41,654 nt of DNA from Aquabacterium sp. (GCF_021768455.1 NZ_JAIZVX010000014.1:1-41654); one strand, 5' to 3'; numbered from the stretch's first letter, positions 24,804 through 33,138 are shown. The notes: generated by a model from the sequence alone, not told the origin. Program-made: numbers and translations.

Positions 24804-25568
24804 ATGAGTGAAGTTTCCTCCCTGTTTGGCGGACCGGCCCCCGCCGGTTCGGCCATCACGCTCTACAACCACCCCAGCGCCGATTACGCGGCCAAGGTGC
24901 AGGCCACACTGGCGCTGCTCAAGGCTGCCGCCGTCGAGCATCCTGGCAAGGTGGTGCAGGCCACCAGCCTGGGCGTGGAAGACATGATCGTGACGGACCT
25001 GATCGCCCGTCACCGTTTGCCCATCGCGATTGGCACGCTGGAAACCGGCATGCTCAACCCCGAGACGGCCTCGCTGATCGGCACGATCGAGACGCACTAC
25101 GCCGACATGGGCGTGCATGTGGAGGTCTACAAGCCCGTGCAAGAGGCCGTGATCGAGTTCGTGCAGAAGAACGGCGAAAAGGCCATGTACGAGAGCATCG
25201 ACCTGCGCAAGGCCTGCTGCGGCATCCGCAAGCTGGAGCCGCTGGGCCGCATGCTGGCCGAGCGCTCCGCCTGGATCACCGGCCTGCGCCGCGAGCAGTC
25301 GAACAACCGCGGCGACATGGCCGCACGCGAACAGGACGACAAGGGCCGCGCCAAGTTCAACCCCATGATCGACTGGACCTGGGGCGATGTGTGGCACTAC
25401 GTCTCGGTGAACCATGTGCCCTACAACCCGCTGCACGACCAGTTCATGCCCAGCATTGGCTGCGCACCCTGCACCCGCGCCATCGCCGTGGGCGAGGACT
25501 TCCGCGCTGGCCGCTGGTGGTGGGAAGACGAGAAGGCCAAGGAATGCGGCCTGCACGTCCACAAATGA
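24804..25568 (+). CDS. cysH: adenylylsulfate (APS) reductase, assimilatory
   Basis: A 254-residue thioredoxin-dependent reductase giving sulfite from activated sulfate. Besides the catalytic Cys248 near the C-terminus (KECGLHVH), it has the double pair Cys138-Cys139 (KACCGIRK) and Cys220-x2-Cys223 (GCAPCTR). These ligand a [4Fe-4S] cluster and mark the family members that use APS rather than PAPS. The absence of a cysC (APS kinase) gene in this operon agrees with APS use. The start has GGGAG upstream. The gene lies between DUF934 and cysD. Confidence 0.94.
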   Translation: MSEVSSLFGGPAPAGSAITLYNHPSADYAAKVQATLALLKAAAVEHPGKVVQATSLGVEDMIVTDLIARHRLPIAIGTLETGMLNPETASLIGTIETHYADMGVHVEVYKPVQEAVIEFVQKNGEKAMYESIDLRKACCGIRKLEPLGRMLAERSAWITGLRREQSNNRGDMAAREQDDKGRAKFNPMIDWTWGDVWHYVSVNHVPYNPLHDQFMPSIGCAPCTRAIAVGEDFRAGRWWWEDEKAKECGLHVHK

Positions 25569-25601
25569 GCCGGCCTGACAAGATTTCTGAGTGAGAAAAA
25601 A

Positions 25602-26552
25602 ATGACCGATGTGAACCAATTGCTGGCGGATGTCGACCACCGCCACCTGGACGCGCTGGAAGAAGAAGCCATCTTCATCCTGCGTGAAGTGGCTGCGAGT
25701 TTCGAGCGCCCTGCCCTGCTGTTCTCCAGCGGCAAGGACTCCTGCGTGGTGCTGCACCTGGCCGAGAAGGCCTTCAAGATGAAGAATGCCGCAGGCAAGC
25801 TCGAAGGCAAGCTGCCCTTCCCCCTGCTGCATGTGGACACCGGCCACAACTTCCCTGAAGTGATCGACTTCCGCGAAAAGCGCGTGGCCGAGATCGGCGA
25901 GCGCCTGATCGTGGCGCACATGGACGAGTCCATCAAGAAGGGCACCGTGCGCCTGGCCCACCCGCTGGAGTCGCGCAACGGCCACCAGACCGTGACCCTG
26001 CTCGAAGCCATCGAAGACGGTCGCTTTGACTGCCTGATCGGCGGCGCCCGCCGCGACGAAGAAAAGGCCCGCGCCAAGGAGCGCATCTTCTCGCACCGCG
26101 ACAGCTTCGGCCAATGGCAGCCCAAGGAACAGCGCCCTGAGCTGTGGAACCTGTTCAACACCCGCATCAAGCCGGGCGAGCACTTCCGCGCCTTCCCGAT
26201 CTCGAACTGGACCGAGCTGGACGTGTGGCTCTACATCGAGCGCGAAAAGATCCCCCTGCCCAACATCTACTTCAAGCATGCCCGCCAGGTCATTCGCCGC
26301 AAGGGCCTGCTGGTGCCGCTGACCGACGTGACGCCGGCTCTCGAAGGTGAAACCATCGAGACCGTGGACGTTCGCTTCCGCACCGTGGGTGACATGACCT
26401 GCACCTGCCCCGTCGAGAGCGATGCACAAAGCCCGGCCGACATCGTCGCCGAGACCCTGCACGTGACCGTGAGCGAGCGTGGCGCCACCCGCATGGACGA
26501 CCGCACGTCCGAGGCCTCGATGGAGCGCCGCAAGAAGGAAGGCTATTTCTGA
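25602..26552 (+). CDS. cysD: sulfate adenylyltransferase subunit 2
   Basis: Catalytic subunit of ATP sulfurylase, 316 residues, making APS from sulfate and ATP together with the CysN GTPase. The PP-loop is LLFSSGKDSCVVLHLAEKAF, and further blocks are LLHVDTGHNFPEVIDFR, LIGGARRDEEKARAKERIFS and FPISNWTELDVWLYIE. The stop overlaps the cysN start (TGATG), which fits coupled translation of the two subunits in equal amounts. Length is normal for the family. Confidence 0.96.
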   Translation: MTDVNQLLADVDHRHLDALEEEAIFILREVAASFERPALLFSSGKDSCVVLHLAEKAFKMKNAAGKLEGKLPFPLLHVDTGHNFPEVIDFREKRVAEIGERLIVAHMDESIKKGTVRLAHPLESRNGHQTVTLLEAIEDGRFDCLIGGARRDEEKARAKERIFSHRDSFGQWQPKEQRPELWNLFNTRIKPGEHFRAFPISNWTELDVWLYIEREKIPLPNIYFKHARQVIRRKGLLVPLTDVTPALEGETIETVDVRFRTVGDMTCTCPVESDAQSPADIVAETLHVTVSERGATRMDDRTSEASMERRKKEGYF

Positions 26553-27874
26553 TGACCAACGTGACCCACAACGAAGCCACCAACGAGCTGGCTCACAAAG
26601 CACTGCGCTTCCTGACCGCGGGCAGCGTCGACGACGGCAAGAGCACCCTGATCGGCCGCCTGCTGTTCGACAGCCGCGCCATCCTGGCAGACCAGCTCGA
26701 CGCCCTGGAAAAGCGCGCCGCCGGTGCGCCCATCGACCTCTCGCTGCTGACCGACGGCCTCGAAGCCGAACGCGAGCAAGGCATCACCATCGACGTGGCC
26801 TACCGCTACTTCGCCACCAAGACGCGCAAGTTCATCATCGCCGACGCGCCTGGCCACGAGCAGTACACCCGCAACATGGTGACGGCTGCTGCCGGCTCTG
26901 ATGCCGCTGTCGTGCTGGTCGACATCACCAAGATCGACTGGAAGGCCTCGCCTGTGCCTCTGTTGGCACAAACGCGCCGTCACAGCTTGTTGGCCCAACT
27001 GCTGCGTGTGCCATCGATCGTGTTCGCCATCAACAAGCTGGACGCCATTGAAGAAGACACCGAAACGGCCTTCAACAACGTCAAGGCCTCGCTGGAAGCC
27101 TTTGCCGAACAGGCTGGCATCGTCAACAAGGGCGTGATCCCGGTGTCGGCCCTGCGCGGCGACAACGTGACCACACCGAGCGCCAACTGGCCTTGGTACC
27201 AAGGCCCCACCCTGCTGCAGGTGCTGGAAGATCTGCCCGTGACCGACGAGCGCCACGACGGCGCCCTGCTGCACCCCGTGCAGTACGTGACCCGCGACAG
27301 CGTGGGCGAAGGCGAAGCCACCGCCTCGGGCACCGGCCACCAGTACCGCGCGTTCTGGGGCCGCATCGCCCACGGCGCCGTCAAGGCTGGCGACGAAGTG
27401 CAGATCTTCCCCTCCGGCGAGACCGCCATCGTGGCCGAAGTGCGCCATGCCGCTGAAGTGGTCGACAGCTGTGAAGCAGGCCAATCGGCCGGCATCGTGC
27501 TGGACCGCCAGGTGGACATCTCGCGCGGCGACTGGATCGCCACGCCCGGCAGCATGAAGCCGACCGACACCTTCACCGGCACACTGGCCTGGCTGGACAC
27601 CGAGCCCGCTGTGCTGGGCCGCAAGTACTGGGTGCGCCACGGCAACCGCTGGGTGCAGGCCCGCATCACGGCCATCGACAGCCGCCTGGACATCCACACC
27701 CTGGTGGACCAGGAAGCATCTGAACTGGCTGTGAACGAGATCGGCCGCGTGCAGATCCAGACCCAGCAACCCTTGCCTGTGGAAGCCTATCTGGACAACC
27801 GCATCAGCGGGGCCCTGATCGTGGTGGACCCCACCACCAACCGCACCAGCGGCGCGCTGCTGGTCAAGGCCTGA
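26552..27874 (+). CDS. cysN: sulfate adenylyltransferase subunit 1 (GTPase)
   Basis: GTPase subunit of ATP sulfurylase, 440 residues, related to EF-Tu. GTP-binding motifs: G1 TAGSVDDGKSTLIGR, G3 DAPGHEQYTRNM and G4 INKLDAIEED; two beta-barrel domains follow. There is no fused CysC (APS kinase) domain, since the protein ends at about residue 440. That matches the APS-reductase type of CysH in the same operon. It is translationally coupled to cysD and is followed by the SUMT gene after 21 bases. Confidence 0.96.
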   Translation: MTNVTHNEATNELAHKALRFLTAGSVDDGKSTLIGRLLFDSRAILADQLDALEKRAAGAPIDLSLLTDGLEAEREQGITIDVAYRYFATKTRKFIIADAPGHEQYTRNMVTAAAGSDAAVVLVDITKIDWKASPVPLLAQTRRHSLLAQLLRVPSIVFAINKLDAIEEDTETAFNNVKASLEAFAEQAGIVNKGVIPVSALRGDNVTTPSANWPWYQGPTLLQVLEDLPVTDERHDGALLHPVQYVTRDSVGEGEATASGTGHQYRAFWGRIAHGAVKAGDEVQIFPSGETAIVAEVRHAAEVVDSCEAGQSAGIVLDRQVDISRGDWIATPGSMKPTDTFTGTLAWLDTEPAVLGRKYWVRHGNRWVQARITAIDSRLDIHTLVDQEASELAVNEIGRVQIQTQQPLPVEAYLDNRISGALIVVDPTTNRTSGALLVKA

Positions 27875-27895
27875 TCCCAGGTCCACCCGCACGGC

Positions 27896-28723
27896 ATGGC
27901 AGCAGTCCTCACTCAGCCGGTATCGGCCCGCGTTGTCTTCATCGGGGCGGGCCCTGGTGAGGCCGACCTGATCACCGTGCGTGGCGCACGCACCCTGGCT
28001 CAGGCCAAGGTCGTGCTGTTCGACGCCCTGGCCGACCCTGGCCTGCGCGACCTTGCGCCCACCGCTGAATGGGTGGACGTGGGCAAGCGTGGGTTTTCGG
28101 GCAAGCCGGGCAGCGATTTCAACGGCCAGACGCGCATCAACCAGTTGCTGGTCGAGCGCGCCCAGGCCGTGGGCATGGCCCATGGCGATGGGGCCATCGT
28201 TGCTCGACTGAAGGGCGGAGACCCCAGCCTCTTCGGCCGACTGGAAGAAGAACTGCACGCCCTGAGGGAAGCCGGCATCGCCTCCGAGGTGATCCCGGGC
28301 GTGACCTCGGCCCTCGCAGCCGCGGCCGCCACCCAGCGCCCCCTGACCCGGCGCGGCACCGGTCGCAGCGTGAGCTTCACCACCGCCATGACCCGCACCG
28401 GCGACCTGCAGTGCGGCATGGGCCCAGGCCAGCGCGCCGACACCGAGGTCTTCTACATGGCCGGTCGCCAGCTGGCCCCCCTGAGCCAGGGCCTGCTTGA
28501 CGCGGGCTGGCCGGCTGACACCGAAGTGAGCGTGGTCTCGCGAGCAGGCTGGCCCGACATGCGCCACACTCTGCACACCGTGGGCAGCCTGGACGATGCC
28601 AGCGTGGTCCACGCGGGGCGACCCACGCTCGTGATCGTGGGTGCCGGCGCAACCGACATCCCCGTGCAACCTTTGACGCACATGCCCTTGTGCGGCGAAG
28701 GCTCTCCCTCCTCGGCCGATTGA
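27896..28723 (+). CDS. cobA: uroporphyrinogen-III C-methyltransferase (SUMT)
   Basis: A 275-residue SAM-dependent methyltransferase that converts uroporphyrinogen III to precorrin-2, the first step to siroheme, the cofactor of the sulfite reductase in the same operon. Signatures: VFIGAGPGEADLITVRGARTL at the N-terminus, VARLKGGDPSLFGR, VIPGVTSALAAAA and MTRTGD. There is no fused CysG dehydrogenase/ferrochelatase domain. The C-terminus runs about 25 residues beyond the usual end. It lies 21 bases after cysN. Confidence 0.93.
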   Translation: MAAVLTQPVSARVVFIGAGPGEADLITVRGARTLAQAKVVLFDALADPGLRDLAPTAEWVDVGKRGFSGKPGSDFNGQTRINQLLVERAQAVGMAHGDGAIVARLKGGDPSLFGRLEEELHALREAGIASEVIPGVTSALAAAAATQRPLTRRGTGRSVSFTTAMTRTGDLQCGMGPGQRADTEVFYMAGRQLAPLSQGLLDAGWPADTEVSVVSRAGWPDMRHTLHTVGSLDDASVVHAGRPTLVIVGAGATDIPVQPLTHMPLCGEGSPSSAD

Positions 28724-28783
28724 TGGCGGCTTCAGCCGCTAAAATCGCGCCCCAATCCCCTTAACTGATTCAAGAGAACAGAC

Positions 28784-29107
28784 ATGACCCACGTCGTCAC
28801 CGAAGCCTGCATCCGCTGCAAATACACGGACTGTGTGGACGTGTGCCCTGTGGACTGCTTCCGCGAAGGCCCGAACTTCCTGGTCATCGACCCGGATGAG
28901 TGCATCGACTGTGCCGTCTGCATCCCCGAATGCCCTGCCAACGCCATCGTCCCCGAAGAAGATGTGCCCGGCAACCAGCAGAACTACATCGAACTGAACG
29001 CCGAGCTGTCGAAGCTGTGGCCCAGCATCACCAAGCGCAAGGATCCGCTGCCTGACGCCGACGAGTGGAAAGACAAGGTCGGCAAGCTCGACCAGCTGGT
29101 TCGCTGA
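28784..29107 (+). CDS. fdxA: seven-iron ferredoxin
   Basis: A 107-residue ferredoxin with a [3Fe-4S] and a [4Fe-4S] cluster. The Cys pattern [20 protein letters not shown] and [18 protein letters not shown] is that of Azotobacter-type FdxA, and the C-terminal region [21 protein letters not shown] is the family tail. A TAAAAT hexamer at 28740-28745 may be a -10 element, but no -35 at correct spacing is clear. The ferredoxin reductase gene follows 28 bases later, so the two should act as an NADPH-to-ferredoxin pair, possibly for the upstream sulfite reductase. Confidence 0.95.
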   Translation: MTHVVTEACIRCKYTDCVDVCPVDCFREGPNFLVIDPDECIDCAVCIPECPANAIVPEEDVPGNQQNYIELNAELSKLWPSITKRKDPLPDADEWKDKVGKLDQLVR

Positions 29108-29135
29108 ACCAGCGTCTGCCCGTGAGCGCCACGCG

Positions 29136-30203
29136 ATGAGCCCCTGCACCGATGCCATCGTCATCGGAGCCGGACCGGTCGGCCTGTTTCAGGTCTTCCA
29201 GCTCGGCCTGCTGGGCCTGAAGGCAGAGCTCATCGACGTGTTGCCCGAGGCCGGGGGCCAGTGTGTGGCCCTCTACCCCGAGAAACCGATTTACGACGTG
29301 CCCGGTGTGCCCGTGTGCACGGGACGCGAACTGACACGCCAGCTGCTGGCCCAGGCGGCGCCCTTCTTGCCGCCTGACGCCGACACGGGGCGGCCCTGCA
29401 ACCTGCACCTCGGCCACCTGGTGAGCGAGGTCAGCGCCTTGCCGGAGGGCGGCTACCGCGTCGCCACGGCTCAAGGGCTTGTGCGGCGCGCCAGGGCCCT
29501 GTTCATCGCGGCGGGTGCAGGCGCTTTCGTGCCCAAGACCCTGGCCCTGCCGGGGCTGGACGCGGCACCCAACGTGCACCACCACCTGCCAGATGGCACC
29601 CCACCAGGCTGGGTCGGTCGGCACCTGATCGTCTCGGGTGGGGGTGACGAGGCCCTGCAGGCGGTGATCGACATCGCGGGGACGAACGCCAGCCATCGCC
29701 CTGCAAGACTGAGCCTGCTGCACCGGCGCGACCAGTTCCAGGCCGACCCCGCACTGGACGCCGCCGTCAGGACACTGATCGCCCAGGGCCAGGTGGACCT
29801 CATCGTGGGCATGCCCAGCGCCAGCCAGATTTCCCCGCAGGGCACGCTGTCCGCGCTCGACCTGCTGGGTGCCGATGGCCAGACGCGCACGCAGCCCCTG
29901 GACCACCTGCTGATCCGCCAGGGCATGAGCCCCAAATTGGGCGCCCTGACGCAATGGGGCATGGCGCTGGAGCGCAAGCAAGTGGCCGTGTCCCCCTCAA
30001 CCTTCGAGAGTTCACTGCCGCAGGTCTATGCGGTGGGCGACATCAACACCTACCCAGGCAAAAAACGCCTGCTGCTCTGCGGCTTTCACGAAGCAACGCT
30101 GGCCGCCCATGCCGCCGCCGCTGCGCTGCGGCCCGACGCGCCCCAACACCTGCTCTACACGACGACGAGCCCCCTTCTGCACGAACGCCTGGGCCTGCTC
30201 TGA
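29136..30203 (+). CDS. ferredoxin-NADP reductase, thioredoxin-reductase-like type
   Basis: A 355-residue flavoprotein of the TrxR-like ferredoxin-NADP reductase family (also called YumC type). FAD site: IVIGAGPVGLFQVFQLGLLG. GGQCVALYPEKPIYDVPG is the family hallmark block. The NADPH domain has IVSGGGDEALQAVIDIA. The C-terminal FAD block is VYAVGDINTYPGKKRLLLCG. The redox-active CxxC of thioredoxin reductases is absent, as expected. It lies 28 bases after fdxA, forming a reductase-ferredoxin pair. It may feed electrons to the siroheme reductase. The start ATG has only a weak ribosome binding site. Confidence 0.9.
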   Translation: MSPCTDAIVIGAGPVGLFQVFQLGLLGLKAELIDVLPEAGGQCVALYPEKPIYDVPGVPVCTGRELTRQLLAQAAPFLPPDADTGRPCNLHLGHLVSEVSALPEGGYRVATAQGLVRRARALFIAAGAGAFVPKTLALPGLDAAPNVHHHLPDGTPPGWVGRHLIVSGGGDEALQAVIDIAGTNASHRPARLSLLHRRDQFQADPALDAAVRTLIAQGQVDLIVGMPSASQISPQGTLSALDLLGADGQTRTQPLDHLLIRQGMSPKLGALTQWGMALERKQVAVSPSTFESSLPQVYAVGDINTYPGKKRLLLCGFHEATLAAHAAAAALRPDAPQHLLYTTTSPLLHERLGLL

Positions 30204-30236
30204 CCCCGGCTCCGGCGCGGGTGTCGAACGCCCCGC

Positions 30237-30265
30237 GTGTGAAACCGCGTCACACAACGTAAAAT
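30237..30265 (+). promoter_or_regulatory. putative promoter with overlapping inverted repeat before the TPP riboswitch
   Basis: TAAAAT at 30260-30265 is a good -10 candidate, putting the start near 30272, right before the riboswitch aptamer. The -35 region is occupied by a 19-bp inverted repeat with 6-bp arms GTGTGA (30237-30242) and TCACAC (30250-30255). It resembles a CRP-like TGTGA/TCACA site but has a 7-base instead of 6-base spacer. Probably an operator; the regulator is unknown. Confidence 0.5.
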
Positions 30266-30267
30266 AA

Positions 30268-30365
30268 GGTTTCCGCTGGGGGTGTGGGCAGGCCGTACAT
30301 GGTCCTGTTCACTGAGAGAGTCCCTTTGAACCTGAACGAGGTCATGCTCGCGTAGGGAAGCGCGG
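30268..30365 (+). ncRNA. TPP riboswitch (THI element)
   Basis: The leader of the TonB receptor gene contains the conserved parts of the thiamin pyrophosphate aptamer in order. These are GGGGGTG after a P1 arm, CACTGAGAGAG, then CCCTTTGAACCTGAAC, the GAG-GTCATG-CTC element and GCGTAGGGAAGCG closing P1 (CGCT at 30274-30277 pairs with AGCG at 30359-30362). About 90 bases separate it from the ATG at 30458. In that gap a small stem (CCGCC/GGCGG, 30379-30393) is seen without a T run, so control by start-site access or Rho is more likely than an intrinsic terminator. Confidence 0.93.
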
Positions 30366-30457
30366 TGCCTGGCCCTGACCGCCTCTCTGGCGGCGTTCGC
30401 CCACACCACGGCTTGCCTGTGCGCGCCCGACCGCAGCACCGAGCACACAGCCGTACC

Positions 30458-32623
30458 ATGCGCAGCCTACCCGCCCACCTGTCTCGTCTCAGCCCTCTGG
30501 GCTTTGCCGCCCTCTGCCTGATGGCTTCGGTCGCCCAGGCCCAGTCCAGCACCGAGGCCAGTCTGCCGGACGTCACCGTGAACGCGCCCAAGGAGCGCGA
30601 GGCCCGCGCCAGCATCGGTGGATTCGGGCAGGAACCCGCATGGCAGGCCCCCTTGCAGGCCAAACGCTTCAGCAGCGAGGCCCTGAAAGACGCCCAGGTC
30701 AAGGTGCTGGCCGACATCACCAAGCTCGACGCCAGCATCAGCGATGCCTACAACGCCGCAGGCTATTGGGATGTGATGGCCGTGCGCGGCTTCACCCTCG
30801 ACAGCGCCTACAACCTGCGCCGCGAAGGCCTGCCGATCAACAACGAGACCAGCATCCCCCTCGACAACAAGGCGGGTGTGGAGGTGCTCAAGGGCACCAG
30901 CGGCATCCAGGCGGGCACCAGCAGCCCGGGCGGCCTGATCAACTACCTCGTCAAGCGTCCGACCGGCACCCTGCGCACGGCCGAACTCAGCGTGGACCAG
31001 CATGGCGACGTGCTCACCGCGGTCGACCTCAGCGAGCGCTTTGGCGCCACCCAGGCCCATGGGTTGCGCATCAACGCGGCCAACGAGCGCCTGAACACGG
31101 CCATCGACAACACCAAAGGCAACCGCCAACTCCTGGCCCTGGCGACCGACTGGCGCGTGCAGCAAGGCACCCTGCTTGAGTTCGAGATCGAGTACAGCCG
31201 CCGCAGCCAACCTTCGGTGCCTGGCTTCAGCATGCTGGGCAGCACCCTGCCCCTGGCCAGCAGCATCGACCTCAACCGCAACCTGAACAAGCAAAGCTGG
31301 GCGGCCCCCGTGGTGCTGCAAGGCACGACCGGCAGCCTGCGCCTCACGCAGGAACTCGGTGGCGGCTGGAAAGCCGTGGGCAGTTACGGTGAGCAGCGCC
31401 TGCGCAGCGATGACAGCGCCGCGTTCCCGTACGGCTGCAGCAATGGCGACGGCTACCTTGCCGACCGCTACTGTGCGGATGGCAGCTTCGACCTCTACGA
31501 CTACCGCAGCCTGGGCGAAGTGCGCGTGACCCGTGCCCTGGACGTGAACGTGTCGGGCGAGGTTCGCACGGCCGGCATCCGGCATGAGCTCACCACCGGA
31601 CTCACCCGCAGCCTGAGCCGCGTCGACGTGCCCACATCCAACTACGATTACGTGGGAGCGGGCAGCGTCTACAGCGACGTGGACAACCCGGCGACCAACC
31701 TGGCCCCCACCAGCGCCCAGAACGACAAGCAATCGCGCAACACCGAGCTCTACCTGCGAGACAGCCTGCGCCTGAGCGAGGCATGGCGCGCCTGGCTGGG
31801 CCTGCGCCACACACAGCTGAGCCGCACCCAGTCCCTGTCGGACGGATCCCAGCCGGCCGCGCGCTCCAGGCAGTCGTTCACGACGCCCTGGGTCGCGGTG
31901 GGCTACGAGTGGGCGCCTCGCCAGCAGGTCTACGCCAGCTGGGGGGAAGGCGTGGAGGTGCTGCCGGCACGTTTCAGCGGGCCCTACACCACTTACACCA
32001 ACAACGGCGAAATCCTGCCCGCTGCCAAAAGCCGCCAATGGGAAGTGGGGGTGAAGGGGCAACTGGCGCAAACGGACTGGTCGGTCAACTGGTTCCATGT
32101 CGTGCGCCCCGAAGCCGCCAGCATCACCCATGACGACGACAGCAAGACCTACCAGCGTGACGGCGACTCCCGCCACCAGGGCCTGGAAGCCCAACTGGCC
32201 ACCCGCATTGGCGCCTGGGGCCTGAACGCCTCGGCCATGGTGCTGGACGCCGAACGCCGCCACAGCGCCAACAGCGCGGTCAACGGCAAGGCGCCGGCCA
32301 ACGTGCCCGACTACAGCGTCAAGCTGGGCAACAGCTACCGCGTCGCAGCCCTCCCTGGCCTGAGCCTGCTGGGCGATGTGGTGCACGAAGGCCCTCGCAC
32401 GGCCGATGTCGCCAACGGCGTGCGCATCCCCGCGTGGACGCGCCTGGACGCTGGCCTGAGCCTGGCCCAGCGCCTGGGCGCCAACGCCGTCACCTGGCGT
32501 CTGGGCATCACCAACCTGCTGGACACCAAGGCCTGGCGCGAATCGCCCAACCAGTTCGACCACATCTACCTGATCCCCCTGGCCGGCCGCACGGTCACGG
32601 CCTCGGCCATCTGGAGCTTCTGA
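30458..32623 (+). CDS. TonB-dependent outer-membrane receptor under TPP riboswitch control
   Basis: A 721-residue outer-membrane receptor of the siderophore-receptor-like class. A signal peptide (LGFAALCLMASVAQAQ) leads to SLPDVTVNAPKERE. A plug domain follows, with DVMAVRGFTLDSAYNLRREG, VEVLKGTSGIQAGTSSPGGL and INYLVKRPT. Then comes a long beta barrel ending in the C-terminal aromatic strand (VTASAIWSF). The TPP riboswitch upstream implies a thiamin compound as substrate rather than iron chelates. This is inference from regulation; the sequence itself looks like FhuE/FpvA-type receptors. The ATG at 30458 gives a normal signal peptide, with no clear Shine-Dalgarno. No TonB/ExbBD or inner-membrane thiamin transporter is in the window. 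Confidence 0.88.
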   Translation: MRSLPAHLSRLSPLGFAALCLMASVAQAQSSTEASLPDVTVNAPKEREARASIGGFGQEPAWQAPLQAKRFSSEALKDAQVKVLADITKLDASISDAYNAAGYWDVMAVRGFTLDSAYNLRREGLPINNETSIPLDNKAGVEVLKGTSGIQAGTSSPGGLINYLVKRPTGTLRTAELSVDQHGDVLTAVDLSERFGATQAHGLRINAANERLNTAIDNTKGNRQLLALATDWRVQQGTLLEFEIEYSRRSQPSVPGFSMLGSTLPLASSIDLNRNLNKQSWAAPVVLQGTTGSLRLTQELGGGWKAVGSYGEQRLRSDDSAAFPYGCSNGDGYLADRYCADGSFDLYDYRSLGEVRVTRALDVNVSGEVRTAGIRHELTTGLTRSLSRVDVPTSNYDYVGAGSVYSDVDNPATNLAPTSAQNDKQSRNTELYLRDSLRLSEAWRAWLGLRHTQLSRTQSLSDGSQPAARSRQSFTTPWVAVGYEWAPRQQVYASWGEGVEVLPARFSGPYTTYTNNGEILPAAKSRQWEVGVKGQLAQTDWSVNWFHVVRPEAASITHDDDSKTYQRDGDSRHQGLEAQLATRIGAWGLNASAMVLDAERRHSANSAVNGKAPANVPDYSVKLGNSYRVAALPGLSLLGDVVHEGPRTADVANGVRIPAWTRLDAGLSLAQRLGANAVTWRLGITNLLDTKAWRESPNQFDHIYLIPLAGRTVTASAIWSF

Positions 32624-32682
32624 GGCTGGCGCACACGGGCGCTGTTGCATGGCCCACACAGCCTGGTCAGCGCACGCGGCAT

Positions 32683-32712
32683 TTGCGAACCATCAGGAAA
32701 TGATGTTATAGT
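32683..32712 (+). promoter_or_regulatory. putative promoter of the tRNA-Asn pair
   Basis: TTGCGA (32683-32688), an 18-base spacer and TATAGT (32707-32712) fit a sigma70 promoter with a start near 32719, giving a leader of about 54 bases before the first tRNA. No GC-rich discriminator typical of stringent control was judged with confidence. Confidence 0.55.
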
Positions 32713-32772
32713 CTTGGTCTCGACAGGCAGCAACGCTTTATAGCAAACTGTTTGAAGAGACACACCGAATGT

Positions 32773-32848
32773 TCCTCGATAGCTCAGTCGGTAGAGCGCC
32801 GGACTGTTAATCCGTAGGTCCCTGGTTCGAGCCCAGGTCGAGGAGCCA
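32773..32848 (+). tRNA. tRNA-Asn (GUU), first copy
   Basis: A 76-base cloverleaf with the CCA end encoded. The acceptor stem TCCTCGA pairs with TCGAGGA, the D-loop region is GCTCAGTCGGTAGAGC, the anticodon loop is CTGTTAA with GTT at 32806-32808, and the T arm is CCTGG-TTCGAGC-CCAGG. Identical to the second copy 61 bases downstream. Confidence 0.97.
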
Positions 32849-32909
32849 ACAATTCAAGTGGCATGGCGTGAAAGCGCGGTGCCAGGGTTGCAAAACCCAG
32901 CCGACATAT

Positions 32910-32985
32910 TCCTCGATAGCTCAGTCGGTAGAGCGCCGGACTGTTAATCCGTAGGTCCCTGGTTCGAGCCCAGGTCGAGGAGCCA
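32910..32985 (+). tRNA. tRNA-Asn (GUU), second copy
   Basis: An identical 76-base copy of the first gene, CCA encoded, anticodon GTT at 32943-32945. The 61-base spacer between the copies holds no promoter that could be recognised, so both are probably processed from one transcript that ends at the terminator 4 bases downstream. Confidence 0.97.
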
Positions 32986-32988
32986 AAC

Positions 32989-33029
32989 AAAAAAGCCGCC
33001 TTGTGCACACCGTGCAAGGCGGCTTTTTT
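32989..33029 (+). terminator. Rho-independent terminator of the tRNA-Asn operon
   Basis: A perfect 9-bp GC-rich stem GCCGCCTTG / CAAGGCGGC with an 11-base loop, flanked by six A and six T. Because of the flanking A/T runs it could act in both directions. Confidence 0.92.
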
Positions 33030-33138
33030 CATGCGGCCGCCCCACCCTGCCTCGCACCGCAGGGTTGCGGCAGGCCACCACATGAGGCCTCGATGCCGGG
33101 CGTGGCATACAGTCAGGCCAAAGGACACCATCACCCGC

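Noticed and set aside
24738-28681. Two very long antisense frames over cysH-cysD and cysN-cobA
   Set aside because: Same mirror effect of codon bias; compositions are odd (Val, Gly, His, Ala rich) and no ribosome binding sites or domains are seen.
28726-28739. GCGGC/GCCGC hairpin before fdxA as terminator of the cys operon
   Set aside because: It is short, lacks a T run and overlaps the possible fdxA promoter; read-through cannot be excluded.
30237-30255. CRP binding site
   Set aside because: The TGTGA/TCACA halves are perfect, but the spacer is 7 instead of 6 bases, so it is listed only as an inverted repeat.
30467-32659. 730-residue antisense frame across the TonB receptor
   Set aside because: Mirror of a beta-barrel gene with strong third-position GC; no recognisable domains.
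32773-32985. tRNA genes as an integration site of a mobile element
   Set aside because: No integrase, no partial tRNA copy and no foreign gene cargo on either side.
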